DNA from: Micromonospora yangpuensis
GTDB taxonomy: Bacteria > Actinomycetota > Actinomycetes > Mycobacteriales > Micromonosporaceae
NCBI RefSeq assembly: GCF_900091615.1
Contig: NZ_FMIA01000002.1
Span: 2,604,001 to 2,668,000, forward strand
DNA length: 64,000 nucleotides
Direction of reading: 5' to 3'
Shown here: positions 16,035 to 25,221 of the stretch, in pieces
Layout of the letters: the number at the start of each line of letters is the position of its first letter
Numbering within the stretch: position 1 is the stretch's first letter
Notes under the pieces: generated by a model
Database searches by the model: none
Seen by the model: the letters and a program-made list of their open reading frames with translations, nothing else
Told to the model about the DNA's origin: nothing
Program-made: the position numbers and the translations under genes

Positions 16035-16796
16035 TCATCGGTCTCCCCGCTCCACCACCCGTAGGGTGTAGCCGGCTCCGCGCACGGTCTGGATCAGGGC
16101 GGGGCCGAGCCCGTCCAGCTTGCGGCGTAGCGAGTGGACGTAGGACTCGACGATCCGGCCGTTGCCGCCGAAGTCGTATCGCCAGACGTGGTTGAGGATC
16201 TGCGCCTTGCTGACCACCGACTCGGCGTGCACCAGCAGGTACCGCAGCAGGCGGAACTCGGTGGGGGAGAGCGCCACGAGCCGGTTGCCTCGGCGTACCT
16301 CGTGGGTGCTCTCGTCCAGTTCGAGGTCGGCGTAGGCGAGCAGTCGGGAGCCCGCGACGGACGACAGGTCCGGGCGGCTGCGGGTCAGGATGGCCCGGAT
16401 CCGCAGGATCACCTCCGCCAGGTTGAACGGCTTGGCCACGTAGTCGTCGGCACCGAGGGCCAGCCCGGTGATCCGGTCCTCGACGCTGGCGCGGGCGCTG
16501 AGGAAGAGCACCGGCACCTGCCGCCCGGTCGCCCAGAGCAGGTGCGCCACCTCGAAACCATCCAGGTCGGGCAGGACCACGTCGAGTACGACCAGATGCG
16601 GATCGAACTCCTCCGCCGCCGTCAGCGCTGCCCGTCCGGTGCTCACCACCCGCGTCTCGTACGCGACCATCCGGAGGGTGGAGGCGAGCAGAGCAGCGAT
16701 GCCCGGCTCGTTGTCGACCACCAGGATGCGGGCGGCCAGGGCCCGGTCCGGCGGTGCCGGCGATCGACCATTCAAGCAATGAGCATCGATATGCAT
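16035..16796 (-). CDS. OmpR/PhoB-family response regulator, no adjacent kinase
   Basis: 253 residues. The receiver domain begins RILVVDNEPGIAALL, with the acceptor Asp in LVVLDVVLPDLDGFEV and Lys in DYVAKPFNLAEV. The first acidic pair is D-N-E rather than D-D-E. The C-terminal winged helix has SPTEFRLLRYLL, RIVESYVHSLRRKLD and TVRGAGYTLR. No histidine kinase lies beside it, so it is an orphan unless the kinase is elsewhere. Its placement between the VTC/beta-helix operon and the WxL-like operon makes either a possible target, by inference only. Confidence 0.92.
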   Translation of the reverse strand: MHIDAHCLNGRSPAPPDRALAARILVVDNEPGIAALLASTLRMVAYETRVVSTGRAALTAAEEFDPHLVVLDVVLPDLDGFEVAHLLWATGRQVPVLFLSARASVEDRITGLALGADDYVAKPFNLAEVILRIRAILTRSRPDLSSVAGSRLLAYADLELDESTHEVRRGNRLVALSPTEFRLLRYLLVHAESVVSKAQILNHVWRYDFGGNGRIVESYVHSLRRKLDGLGPALIQTVRGAGYTLRVVERGDR

Positions 16797-16907
16797 GAGG
16801 TGTGCCTACGGGAGCCTCCTGTGTGTCAGCTGTGCGTGAGCTGTCAACCGCGTGGCGACCGGAGGCGGTCGGCAGGCCTGGCCATGGGGGAAGCTGCGGT
16901 CGACCGG

Positions 16908-16933
16908 CCGCCTCCGGGAGCAGTCGGAGGCGG
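16908..16933. terminator. Hairpin downstream of the WxL-like operon
   Basis: Perfect 9-bp arms CCGCCTCCG (16908-16916) and CGGAGGCGG (16925-16933) with an 8-base loop, 41 bp past the stop of the minus-strand secreted-protein gene. A further copy of GGAGGCGGTCGG occurs at about 16861. Likely terminator of the leftward operon. Confidence 0.65.
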
Positions 16934-16974
16934 TCGGGCCGCGGTAGACCCGGCGAAGGCCTACCGGACGTGGA

Positions 16975-17541
16975 TCAGCAGGGTGTGCCCTGGCGGAAGC
17001 TCCGCTCGACGAAGGAGGCCGGGCCGACCTGGAAGTAGCCGACGCCCGGCCGGATCGGGTGGCCGGTGAACAGCTCGACCCGGGGGCCGTACCGAACCAG
17101 GTAGGCCGTGGCGGTGCCGGCGTCGTTGCTGATCAGTGCGCCGCGGGTGCCGTAGGTCTGCGCCAGGTCGGCGAAGGAGTCACCGACCCCCGCCCCGGCG
17201 GGTGAGTGGGGCGGGTTGGTGGCGGTGCCGATCGCCACCAGGCGGCCGGCGCGGAAGGTGAGCAGGATCTTGCCGGCCCAGCTGCCGGTCACCCCGGCGA
17301 TCACCACGTCGTCGCAGCCGCCGGGTGCGGTCGAGTCGATCAGGCCGGCGGCGGACAACGTGGTCAGGCTGGCGTCGATGCGGAACGGGCCGGCGCCGCC
17401 GACGCTGAGGATCTGGGTCTGCTCGGCCCGTACCCCGGCGGGTGGGCCGGCCTGGGCCGGTGCGGGAGCGCCGACCGGGACGGCCAGGAGGCCGACGGCG
17501 GCCAGGACGGCGACGGCGACGCGGGCGGTGGGACGCGTCAT
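16975..17541 (-). CDS. Secreted hypothetical protein with two cysteines
   Basis: 188 residues with a clear signal peptide (RVAVAVLAAVGLLAVPVGAPAPAQA). The mature part includes GPFRIDASLTTLSAAGLID, a GGCDDVV cysteine and a terminal RQGTPC cysteine, perhaps a disulfide. The pattern GVGDSFADLAQTYGTRGALISNDAG resembles small actinobacterial secreted proteins of unknown role. A strong GGAGGTGATC ribosome site precedes ATG 17541. It follows the WxL-like/DUF916-like pair on the same strand after 163 bp and may share their function. Confidence 0.72.
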   Translation of the reverse strand: MTRPTARVAVAVLAAVGLLAVPVGAPAPAQAGPPAGVRAEQTQILSVGGAGPFRIDASLTTLSAAGLIDSTAPGGCDDVVIAGVTGSWAGKILLTFRAGRLVAIGTATNPPHSPAGAGVGDSFADLAQTYGTRGALISNDAGTATAYLVRYGPRVELFTGHPIRPGVGYFQVGPASFVERSFRQGTPC

Positions 17542-17704
17542 GGTGATCACCTCCGGTGATCGGAGAAACCGCCGGCCCGGCCGGACCGGCGGTGGGAGGA
17601 CGGTGTCCCCGCAGGCTAGACGCGCTGCGTCCGGAGCGGTCCCACAGAGTCCGAGATCGGACCGACCGACCATCACCGTCGATGTCATGCCGTCCGGTGT
17701 GGTC

Positions 17705-18757
17705 TCAGACGGCGAACCGGTCCACCCGGGACCGGGCCCGGCGTACCGCGACGACCAGCCACATCCCGGCCGCGAGGGTGAGCGCGCCGAGCAGTGCGAC
17801 GAGCACCGGCAGCCGGTCCGACAGGGTGGCGGGCAGACCCCAGGAGCCGTTCTCGTCGGGGAAGGTGATCTCACCGGTGAACTCGCGGTGGATCCGTCCG
17901 CTCTCCAGCCGGAGCCGGGCCTGCCAGGGGCCGTTGGGTAGCTGCCGGTCCAGTCGCACCTCGGCGTGTGCGGTGCCGCCGGGGGCGACGGTGGTGCCGA
18001 CGGTGACACCGAACGGCCCGGCGGAGAGTCCACCCGGTCCGTCGGAGAGCCACAGCCTGCCGGAGAGGTCCAGGGCCCGTTCCCCGGTGTTGCGCACCGT
18101 GGCCCGGACGATCGGCAACCCCTCCTCGGTACGCCCCGGAACGAGCTTGTCGATCTCGAAGTCCGACGGCGGGTCACCGCCGGGGCCGACGTCGAGGTAG
18201 AGCCGGATGCCCGTCCGGTTGATCTTCTGCACGTTGCCGTGCTCCGGGTCGGGCGCCGCGCTGGCGACCGAGGCCCAGATCACCCCGTAGCGTTCGCCGC
18301 GCGGCGCCGAGGGCGGGATCTTCACCGTCGCGCGCAGCGTGGTGGTGCTGTGCGGTGGCGCGACGAAAGCGGGCTGGTCGATCCGGACCCACTCGGGCAA
18401 CTCGTTGACCTGCGGGTCGGTCGACGGCACGAACTTGTTGTCCCGGATCTCGGCGGTGCCTACCGACATGGTGATCCGCTGGGGTCGAGGGGAGGTGTTG
18501 GTCACCGCGAAGCGTCGGGTCATCTCGGTGCCGGGCTTCATGTGGTCCACGATGTACACCTTGGCGCGCGGGTCGTCGTGCCGGTCGGCCGACGCCTCCA
18601 ACAACTGGATGCCGATGCTGCCGTCCGACTTCCCCTGCTTGTCACCGGTGTCCCGGTCGCCTTCGGCGGCGACCGGGACACCGGTGACGGCGAGGAACAG
18701 CAGGACGACGAGCGACACCAGGGGCGTACGCCATCGCGACTGTTTCGCCGGGATCAT
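17705..18757 (-). CDS. DUF916-like (WxL-interacting-type) membrane-anchored surface protein
   Basis: 350 residues: a signal peptide (residues about 10-30), an extracytoplasmic region with two Ig-like beta domains, one membrane segment (about 315-340) and a basic tail RRARSRVDRF. Phrases such as IVDHMKPGTEMTRRFAVTNTSPRPQRITMSVGTAEI and ERYGVIWASV match the layout of the DUF916 domain of WxL-interacting proteins (YIVDxxxPGxxxxRxVxVxN). It starts 3 bp after the stop of the WxL-like gene, so the two are cotranscribed. In Firmicutes such proteins bind peptidoglycan and WxL partners. Function in actinobacteria is inferred. Confidence 0.72.
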   Translation of the reverse strand: MIPAKQSRWRTPLVSLVVLLFLAVTGVPVAAEGDRDTGDKQGKSDGSIGIQLLEASADRHDDPRAKVYIVDHMKPGTEMTRRFAVTNTSPRPQRITMSVGTAEIRDNKFVPSTDPQVNELPEWVRIDQPAFVAPPHSTTTLRATVKIPPSAPRGERYGVIWASVASAAPDPEHGNVQKINRTGIRLYLDVGPGGDPPSDFEIDKLVPGRTEEGLPIVRATVRNTGERALDLSGRLWLSDGPGGLSAGPFGVTVGTTVAPGGTAHAEVRLDRQLPNGPWQARLRLESGRIHREFTGEITFPDENGSWGLPATLSDRLPVLVALLGALTLAAGMWLVVAVRRARSRVDRFAV

Positions 18758-18760
18758 CGA

Positions 18761-19369
18761 TCAGGCGACCGTGTGGGTGATCGTGCCGGTGAACGTGCCG
18801 GCGATGGCGGTGATGGGGATGGCGACGGTAAGCAACGGGTCCCAGGTCGCCGAGTTGTTCCCCGTCTCGGTGGCCACCACGGTGTGGCTGAACGCGGTGA
18901 CGGGAGCCGTCAGGGCGTCTCCGTCCGGCGGGGGCGGCGGGCTGCAGGTGCCCGGCTGGCCCGGGACGAAGGTGCCGCTGCCCTCGGTCGCGGTGGCGTC
19001 GCCCGAGCAGTAGTAGACGGCGCTGGCCGGGATGCTCGTACCCGGGTCGGCGCCGGTGCCGGTGATGAAGCTGGTGCTGCTGACCGTGGCGGTCCAGCTC
19101 GGGGTGGCGCTGGCCCGCAGGTCGTCGACGGTCACCGCGCCGAGCTGGCCGTACGCGTAGCCGCCGGGCGCGCCGTTGTTGGTCAGCGCCACGGGGCCGT
19201 CCGGCACGGTGATCTGCAACGCCCCCGCGGTGACGTCGAAGGTGACCGTCGTGTCACACTCGATGGTCTCCAGACAGGTGCCCGCGTACGCGGGCGTCGC
19301 GGTGAGCACCCCGGCCACCATCACTGCGGCCGTGCCGATGAGTGCCATCGACGTGAGTCGTCTCTTCAC
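18761..19369 (-). CDS. WxL-like secreted surface protein
   Basis: 202 residues from GTG 19369, behind AGGAGGTA. A signal peptide ends near TPAYA. A Cys pair (GTCLETIEC) opens the mature part, another lies at YYCSGD ... GTCSPPPPPD. Two Trp motifs, PSWTATV and ATWDPLL, and the ending AIAGTFTGTITHTVA parallel the WxL domain (two W-x-L blocks and a final AGTYTGTLxWxL strand), though the second position is divergent. The downstream gene is DUF916-like, the usual WxL partner. Probably non-covalently wall-bound; the ligand is unknown. Confidence 0.65.
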   Translation of the reverse strand: MKRRLTSMALIGTAAVMVAGVLTATPAYAGTCLETIECDTTVTFDVTAGALQITVPDGPVALTNNGAPGGYAYGQLGAVTVDDLRASATPSWTATVSSTSFITGTGADPGTSIPASAVYYCSGDATATEGSGTFVPGQPGTCSPPPPPDGDALTAPVTAFSHTVVATETGNNSATWDPLLTVAIPITAIAGTFTGTITHTVA

Positions 19370-19627
19370 TGGCTTGTACCTCCTGGGTCGGTGATCGCTG
19401 CCGGCTCAGACTAGGAATCACGTAGGCGTTAAGCCCTTTTTGTCCGGTTTAGTCACACCACTGGGTGAATATCCAGGTCGTAGTGCTTGCCGCGGGCCCG
19501 ACCGGATGACTGAAGGTGACGTCCGGGCAGCAGTCCGCGTGGCTCGTCGCCGGCCGCCAGTCGATCTCGGTAGGGTGGGCCGTCGGCCTTGACCAACCCA
19601 TGATCACGATCCGGGGGGACGCCACGC

Positions 19628-22600
19628 ATGGGCGATTCGTTCGCGCATCTGCACGTGCACACCGAGTACTCGATGCTCGACGGGGCGGCCCGGCTCAAGG
19701 ACCTCTTCGCCGAGGCCAAGCGGCTGGGCATGCCGGCGGTGGCGATCACCGACCACGGCAACATGCACGGCGCGAACGACTTCTACAAGCAGGCCATGGC
19801 CGCCGGGGTCAAGCCGATCCTGGGCGTCGAGGCGTACGTCGCGCCGGAGTCGCGCTACCACAAGAAACGGGTCAAGTGGGGCCGGCCGGAGCAGAAGAGC
19901 GACGACGTCTCCGGTAACGGCGCGATCACCCACATGACCATGTGGGCGGCGGACAAGGCCGGCCTGCAGAACCTGTTCACCCTCAACTCGCGCGCCTCCA
20001 TGGAGGGCCACTACGTCAAGTGGCCCCGGATGGACATGGAGTTGATCGCCGAGCACGCCCAGGGGATCATCGCCACCACCGGCTGCCCGTCGGGGGCGGT
20101 GCAGACCCGGCTGCGGCTGGGCCAGTTCGACGAGGCGCTCAAGGTGGCCTCGGCGTACCAGGACATCTTCGGCAAGGAGAACTACTTCCTGGAGATCATG
20201 GACCACGGTCTCGACATCGAGCGCCGGGTCCGTGAGGGGCTCACCGAGATCGGCCAGAAGCTCGGCATCCCGCCGGTGGTCACCAACGACTCGCACTACA
20301 CCCACGAGGCCCAGGCCACCGCGCACGACGTGCTGCTCTGCGTGCAGACCGGCAGCAACATCGACGACCCGAACCGGTTCCGCTTCGAGGGCGGCGGCTA
20401 CTTCGTCAAGTCCGCCGACCAGATGCGCGCGGTGGACAACTCCGAGCTGTGGCAGGACGGCTGCCGCAACACCCTGCTGGTGGCCGAGAAGGTCGACCCG
20501 GCCGGGATGTTCGAGTTCCACAACCTGATGCCCCGGTTCCCGGTGCCCGAGGGGGAGACCGAGGAGTCCTGGTTCCGCAAGGAGACCTTCAAGGGGCTCG
20601 GTCGGCGTTACCCCGGCGGCATCCCCGAGGGGCACGTCGTGCAGGCCGAGTACGAGCTGGGCGTCATCAACCAGATGGGGTTCCCGTCGTACTTCCTCGT
20701 GGTCGCCGACTTCATCCAGTGGGCCAAGAGCCAGGGCATCGCGGTCGGTCCCGGGCGGGGCTCGGCGGCCGGCTCGCTGGTCGCGTACGCCCTGGGCATC
20801 ACCGACCTGGACCCGATCCCGCACGGGCTGATCTTCGAGCGGTTCCTCAACCCCGAGCGGGTCTCGATGCCGGATGTCGACATCGACTTCGACGAGCGTC
20901 GGCGCGGTGAGGTGATCAAGTACGTCACCGACAAGTGGGGTGAGGACAAGGTCGCCCAGATCGCCACCTTCGGCACGATCAAGGCCAAGGCCGCGATCAA
21001 GGACTCGGCCCGGGTGCTCGGCTACCCGTACGCGGTAGGCGACCGGATCACCAAGGCGATGCCCCCGGCGGTGATGGGCAAGGACATCCCGCTGGAAGGG
21101 ATCTTCGACACCAAGCACCCCCGGTACGCCGAGGCCGGTGAGATCCGCGGCATGTACGAGGCCGAGCAGGACGTCAAGAAGGTGATCGACACCGCCCGGG
21201 GCATCGAGGGGCTGATCCGGCAGACCGGTGTGCACGCCGCCGGCGTGATCATGTCCGCCGAGCCGATCATCGAGCACATCCCGCTGATGCGCCGGGACTC
21301 CGACGGGGTGATCATCACCCAGTTCGACTACCCGACGTGTGAGTCGCTCGGGCTGTTGAAGATGGACTTCCTCGGCCTGCGCAACCTGACCATCATCGAC
21401 GACGCGGTGAAGAACATCGGCCTCAACCACGGCCGGGAGCTGGACCTGCTCGCCCTGCCGCTGGACGACAAGCCCGCCTACGAGCTGCTGGCCCGGGGCG
21501 ACACGCTCGGCGTGTTCCAGCTCGACGGCGGGCCGATGCGGTCGCTGCTGCGGATGATGAAGCCGGACAACTTCGAGGACATCTCCGCCGTCCTGGCGCT
21601 CTACCGGCCCGGCCCGATGGGCGTGGACTCGCACACCAACTACGCGCTGCGCAAGAACGGCCTCCAGGAGATCACCCCGATCCACCCGGAGCTGGAGGAG
21701 CCGCTGCGGGAGATCCTCGCCCCCACCTACGGCCTGATCGTCTACCAGGAGCAGGTGCAGCGCGCCGCGCAGATCCTCGCCGGGTACACCCTCGGCCAGG
21801 CCGACCTGCTGCGCCGGGCGATGGGCAAGAAGAAGAAGGAGATCCTGGACAAGGAGTTCATCCCGTTCCGGGACGGCTGCCGGGAACACGGCTACTCCGA
21901 CGAGGCCATCCAGAAGGTCTGGGACGTGCTGGTCCCGTTCGCCGGGTACGCCTTCAACAAGGCGCACTCGGCGGCGTACGGGCTGGTGTCGTACTGGACG
22001 GCGTACCTGAAGGCGCACTACCCGGCCGAGTACATGGCGGCGCTGCTGACCTCCGTCGGTGACGACAAGGACAAGATGGCGCTGTACCTGTCGGAGTGCC
22101 GGCGGATGCGCATCCAGGTGCTGCCGCCGGACGTGAACACCTCCGCCGGGCCGTTCACCCCGGTCGGCAAGGAGATCCGCTTCGGCCTCGGCGCGGTGCG
22201 CAACGTCGGCGCGAACGTGGTCGCCGCGATCATGCGGTGCCGCGAGGAGAAGGGCGAGTACGCCGACTTCTACGACTTCCTGAGCAAGGTCGACGCGGTG
22301 GTCTGCAACAAGAAGACGATCGAATCGCTCATCAAGGCCGGCGCGTTCGACGTGCTGGGGCACCCGCGCAAGGGGCTGCTCGCGGTGCACGCCGACGCGA
22401 TCGACGCGTACGCCGACGTCAAGCGCAAGGAGGCGGTCGGCCAGTACGACCTCTTCGGCGCCGGCTTCGGCGACGCCGACGCCGGCGCGGGAACCAGCAG
22501 CACCACGGTGATGCCGATCATCGGCGACAGCGAGTGGGACAAGCGGGACAAGCTCGCCTTCGAACGCGAGATGCTCGGCCTCTACGTCTCCGACCACCCG

Positions 22601-23170
22601 CTGTTCGGCCTGGAACGGGTGCTCGGCGCGGCGGCCGACACCACCATCGCCGCGCTCAGCGAGGAGGGCGTGGTGCCCGACGGCGCGGTGGTCACCCTGG
22701 CCGGCATCCTCTCCGGGGTGCAGCGCCGGGTCACCAAGCAGGGCCGGGCCTGGGCCTCGGCCACCCTGGAGGACCTGGCCGGCGGGGTGGAGGCGCTGTT
22801 CTTCCCCAACACCTACGAGGTGATCGGCCAGTACATCGCCGAGGACGCGATCGTGGTGGTCAAGGGGCGGGTGGACCGCCGGGACGACACGCCCCGGATC
22901 ATGGCGATGGACATGTCGATGCCGGACGTGACCAGCAACCCGGCCAACAAGCCGGTCACCCTCACCATCCCGGTGCACAGGTGCACGCCGCCGCTGGTGG
23001 AACGGCTCAAGGAGACCCTGGTGCTGCACCCCGGCGACACCGAGGTGCACGTCAAGCTGCTCAACGGCGGTCGGACCACCACCCTGCGGCTCGGGCCGTT
23101 CCGGGTCGCGGCCACCACCGCGCTGATGGGTGACCTGAAGAGCGTGCTCGGCCCGGCCGCCGTGAGCTGA
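19628..23170 (+). CDS. dnaE: DNA polymerase III alpha subunit
   Basis: 1180 residues, the normal size of replicative DnaE1. The N-terminal PHP domain ([23 protein letters not shown]) retains the metal-binding His/Asp set associated with proofreading in actinobacteria. The palm carries [12 protein letters not shown] and the catalytic triad in [12 protein letters not shown]. Fingers, helix-hairpin-helix ([11 protein letters not shown] region onward) and a C-terminal OB fold ([28 protein letters not shown]) follow. ATG 19628 is preceded by GGGGGGACG. It is monocistronic or leads the genes to 26.3 kb, and is divergent from the WxL operon. Confidence 0.98.
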   Translation: MGDSFAHLHVHTEYSMLDGAARLKDLFAEAKRLGMPAVAITDHGNMHGANDFYKQAMAAGVKPILGVEAYVAPESRYHKKRVKWGRPEQKSDDVSGNGAITHMTMWAADKAGLQNLFTLNSRASMEGHYVKWPRMDMELIAEHAQGIIATTGCPSGAVQTRLRLGQFDEALKVASAYQDIFGKENYFLEIMDHGLDIERRVREGLTEIGQKLGIPPVVTNDSHYTHEAQATAHDVLLCVQTGSNIDDPNRFRFEGGGYFVKSADQMRAVDNSELWQDGCRNTLLVAEKVDPAGMFEFHNLMPRFPVPEGETEESWFRKETFKGLGRRYPGGIPEGHVVQAEYELGVINQMGFPSYFLVVADFIQWAKSQGIAVGPGRGSAAGSLVAYALGITDLDPIPHGLIFERFLNPERVSMPDVDIDFDERRRGEVIKYVTDKWGEDKVAQIATFGTIKAKAAIKDSARVLGYPYAVGDRITKAMPPAVMGKDIPLEGIFDTKHPRYAEAGEIRGMYEAEQDVKKVIDTARGIEGLIRQTGVHAAGVIMSAEPIIEHIPLMRRDSDGVIITQFDYPTCESLGLLKMDFLGLRNLTIIDDAVKNIGLNHGRELDLLALPLDDKPAYELLARGDTLGVFQLDGGPMRSLLRMMKPDNFEDISAVLALYRPGPMGVDSHTNYALRKNGLQEITPIHPELEEPLREILAPTYGLIVYQEQVQRAAQILAGYTLGQADLLRRAMGKKKKEILDKEFIPFRDGCREHGYSDEAIQKVWDVLVPFAGYAFNKAHSAAYGLVSYWTAYLKAHYPAEYMAALLTSVGDDKDKMALYLSECRRMRIQVLPPDVNTSAGPFTPVGKEIRFGLGAVRNVGANVVAAIMRCREEKGEYADFYDFLSKVDAVVCNKKTIESLIKAGAFDVLGHPRKGLLAVHADAIDAYADVKRKEAVGQYDLFGAGFGDADAGAGTSSTTVMPIIGDSEWDKRDKLAFEREMLGLYVSDHPLFGLERVLGAAADTTIAALSEEGVVPDGAVVTLAGILSGVQRRVTKQGRAWASATLEDLAGGVEALFFPNTYEVIGQYIAEDAIVVVKGRVDRRDDTPRIMAMDMSMPDVTSNPANKPVTLTIPVHRCTPPLVERLKETLVLHPGDTEVHVKLLNGGRTTTLRLGPFRVAATTALMGDLKSVLGPAAVS

Positions 23171-23289
23171 GCGGACGTCGGCCGGGCCGGCCGGCGGCCC
23201 GTCCGGTCCGGCGGTGGCCCGGGGTGCAGCGGCCACCACCTGCCGATTGGCGCTCCCCGGTGGGTCCGCGCCTGACTAGCGTCAGCGGC

Positions 23290-24327
23290 ATGGAGTTGGC
23301 GAAGGCACAGCAGTTGTGGCGACCCGAACCGGGTTGGCTGGACACGGCCAGCTACGGGTTGCCGCCCGAACCGGCCTGGACGGCCCTGCAGGAGGCGCTG
23401 GCCGACTGGCGGGTGGGCCGGGTCTCCTGGCGGGGCTGGGGGGAGTCGACCCAACGGGCCCGGGTCGCCTTCGCCGACCTGGTCGGGGCACCCGCCGAGG
23501 ACGTGACGACCGGCGCCACCGTGTCGCAGATGCTGGCCCCGATCGCCGCCGCGCTGCCCGCCGGGGCCACCGTCCTGGTCCCCGAGCAGGAGTTCACCTC
23601 CAACCTCTTCCCGTGGCTGGTGCAGGCCGAGCGCGGGGTGCGGGTGCGTACCGTCGACGCCGGCCGGCTCGCCGAGGAGATCGACGCCGACACCTACCTG
23701 GTCGCGTTCAGCCTGGTGCAGTCCGCCGACGGCAGCGTGGCCGACCTCGACCGGATCGTGGCCGCCGCCCGGGCGTACGACGCGTGGGTGGTGGTGGACG
23801 CCACGCAGGCCTGTGGCTGGCTGCCGTTCGACGCGACCCGGGCCGACGCGGTGGTGGTCGGGGGGTACAAGTGGCTGATGGCGCCGCGCGGGGTCGGCTT
23901 CGGCTACCTGGCCCCCGAGCTGCGCGAGCGGCTGCGACCCGACGCCGCGGGCTGGTTCGCCGGGCCGGACCCGCACGACTCCTACTACGGGCCGCCGCTG
24001 CGGCTGGCCGACGACGCCCGGCGCTTCGACATCTCCCCGGCCTGGTTCAGCCTGGTCGGCGCGGCCCCCGCCCTGGAGCTGCTGGCCGAGGTCGGCATCC
24101 CGGCCGTGCGGGAGCACAACGTGGCACTGGCCAACCGGTTCCGCGCCGGACTGGGCCGCCCGGCGGGGGACAGCGCGATCGTCACCGTCGACGTGCCCGG
24201 CGCCGAGCAGCGGCTGGCCCGCGCCGGGGTCCGGGCGGCGGTCCGGGCCGGCCGGGTCCGGGCCTCGTTCCACCTCTACAGCACCCCGGACGACGTGGAC
24301 CTGGCCCTGACCGCCCTGCTCGACTGA
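23290..24327 (+). CDS. Class V aminotransferase-fold PLP enzyme (EgtE-like)
   Basis: 345 residues. PLP fold type I features are LVPEQEFTSNLFPW, LVAFSLVQSADGSVADLD, the Asp in VVVDATQACGWLP and the Schiff-base Lys in VVGGYKWLMAPRGVGF. The short length and YKWL motif suit the cysteine-desulfurase-like group that includes ergothioneine EgtE. No other ergothioneine gene (egtABCD) is near, so EgtE is only a possibility. ATG 23290 is chosen over an in-frame upstream reading because the latter runs through non-coding sequence. Substrate unknown. Confidence 0.82.
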   Translation: MELAKAQQLWRPEPGWLDTASYGLPPEPAWTALQEALADWRVGRVSWRGWGESTQRARVAFADLVGAPAEDVTTGATVSQMLAPIAAALPAGATVLVPEQEFTSNLFPWLVQAERGVRVRTVDAGRLAEEIDADTYLVAFSLVQSADGSVADLDRIVAAARAYDAWVVVDATQACGWLPFDATRADAVVVGGYKWLMAPRGVGFGYLAPELRERLRPDAAGWFAGPDPHDSYYGPPLRLADDARRFDISPAWFSLVGAAPALELLAEVGIPAVREHNVALANRFRAGLGRPAGDSAIVTVDVPGAEQRLARAGVRAAVRAGRVRASFHLYSTPDDVDLALTALLD

Positions 24328-24387
24328 CGGCCACCCCGCCACCCGCGCGCGGGGCGGGCGGCACCGCGGGCCGGGCGCATCCAAAAA

Positions 24388-24429
24388 CGGGAGTACGAGC
24401 GAACTCCCGGGTAGTGATCGCCTACCCGG
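24388..24429 (+). promoter_or_regulatory. Two overlapping, mutually exclusive hairpins before the B12-binding gene
   Basis: Hairpin 1 pairs CGGGAGT (24388-24394) with ACTCCCG (24403-24409). Hairpin 2 pairs CCGGGTAG (24407-24414) with CTACCCGG (24422-24429). They share bases 24407-24409, so only one can form fully. Hairpin 2 ends at the GGGGGGAC ribosome site of GTG 24439. As DNA, the dyads could equally be tandem operators. No cobalamin-riboswitch core is visible. Confidence 0.5.
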
Positions 24430-24438
24430 GGGGACGTC

Positions 24439-25050
24439 GTGCGGACCGATCCGATGCCAGCCGACCTGGTCGAGACGGCCCACAAGCGGCTCTGGGCAGC
24501 CGCCGAGGACCTGGACCCCAACCGGATCGCCGGCATCGTCGGTGAGCTGGCCGAGGAGTCCGGGGTGGCACCGCTCTGGGATCAGGTGTGCGTGCCGGTG
24601 CTGGGGGCGCTGTCCGGCTGGGCGGCCAGCGAGATCGCCGTCGAACACGCCCTCTCCGAGGGGGTACGCGTCGGTCTGGACGTGCACCGGCGACTGTCCC
24701 GACGGCCGTACCCGCCCGACGGGGTGCTGCTGGCCGGTGCCGAACAGGAGCTGCACTGCCTCGGGTTGCACGCGCTCGCCGCGGCCCTGCGGGAACAGGG
24801 ACGGGGTTGTCTGCTGCTCGGCCCGGCGCTGCCCTGGGTGGCGCTGGCCGGCGCGGTGCAGCGGGCCCGCCCGCACACCGTGGTGGTCTGGTCGCAGACA
24901 CCGGTGACCGGCCGGGCGTACCGGCTGATCCGCTTCGCCCGGGAGTTTCCGTCGGTGCGGGTGCTGGCCGCCGGACCGGGCTGGATCGAGGCGCTGCCCG
25001 CCCCGATCACCCTGCTGAGCGGCCTGGTCCCCGCCGTCCGGGCCTGCTGA
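24439..25050 (+). CDS. Stand-alone B12-binding-type regulator domain (CarH/LitR-like, no HTH)
   Basis: 203 residues. A four-helix part (WDQVCVPVLGALSGWAASEIAVEHALSEG) resembles the cap of CarH/LitR photoreceptors with its Trp and Glu-His pair; the spacing here is W-x7-EH, shorter than usual. A Rossmann-like part follows, with ELHCLG matching the E/D-x-H-x-x-G cobalamin-binding motif and PHTVVVWSQTP. The MerR DNA-binding domain present in CarH/LitR is missing, so it may sense B12, light or redox through a partner. The last residues (LLSGLVPAVRAC) and stop are supplied by a 32-bp repeat. Confidence 0.7.
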   Translation: MRTDPMPADLVETAHKRLWAAAEDLDPNRIAGIVGELAEESGVAPLWDQVCVPVLGALSGWAASEIAVEHALSEGVRVGLDVHRRLSRRPYPPDGVLLAGAEQELHCLGLHALAAALREQGRGCLLLGPALPWVALAGAVQRARPHTVVVWSQTPVTGRAYRLIRFAREFPSVRVLAAGPGWIEALPAPITLLSGLVPAVRAC

Positions 25051-25112
25051 GCGGCCTGGTCCCCGCCGTCCGGGCCTGCTGAGCGGCCTGGTCCCCGCCG
25101 TCCGGGCCTGCT
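25017..25112 (+). repeat. Three tandem 32-bp repeats across the stop of the B12-binding gene
   Basis: GAGCGGCCTGGTCCCCGCCG begins each 32-bp unit, at 25017, 25049 and 25081, with GAGC again at 25113. The copies look identical. Because 32 is not a multiple of 3, each unit offers the same LSGLVPAVRAC-TGA ending in a different frame, so any reading entering the array ends with the same peptide. The first unit codes the actual C-terminus. Confidence 0.92.
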
Positions 25113-25221
25113 GAGCCCCGGGCGGGCGGGCGCGTCGACCCCGGGGGCGACCAGCCGCGGTACGCCCCGACGGCGGCCCGCCGGTCCCAGCCGACGGCCG
25201 CCACCTCGTAGCCTGTCGATC

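Noticed and set aside
19604..23239. A 1211-codon open frame on the strand opposite dnaE
   Set aside because: It mirrors dnaE, has His/Val/Gly/Arg-heavy composition typical of antisense frames in high-GC DNA, and has no recognisable domain.
23290..24327. Firm assignment as ergothioneine enzyme EgtE
   Set aside because: Fold and length fit, but no egtABCD genes are near and specificity residues cannot be judged; kept as EgtE-like only.
24380..24440. Cobalamin riboswitch before the B12-binding gene
   Set aside because: Only about 110 bases separate the genes and no B12-box or conserved multi-stem core is seen; simple hairpins are all that can be supported.
25017..25116. CRISPR-like array
   Set aside because: The 32-bp units are directly joined with no spacers and there are no cas genes.
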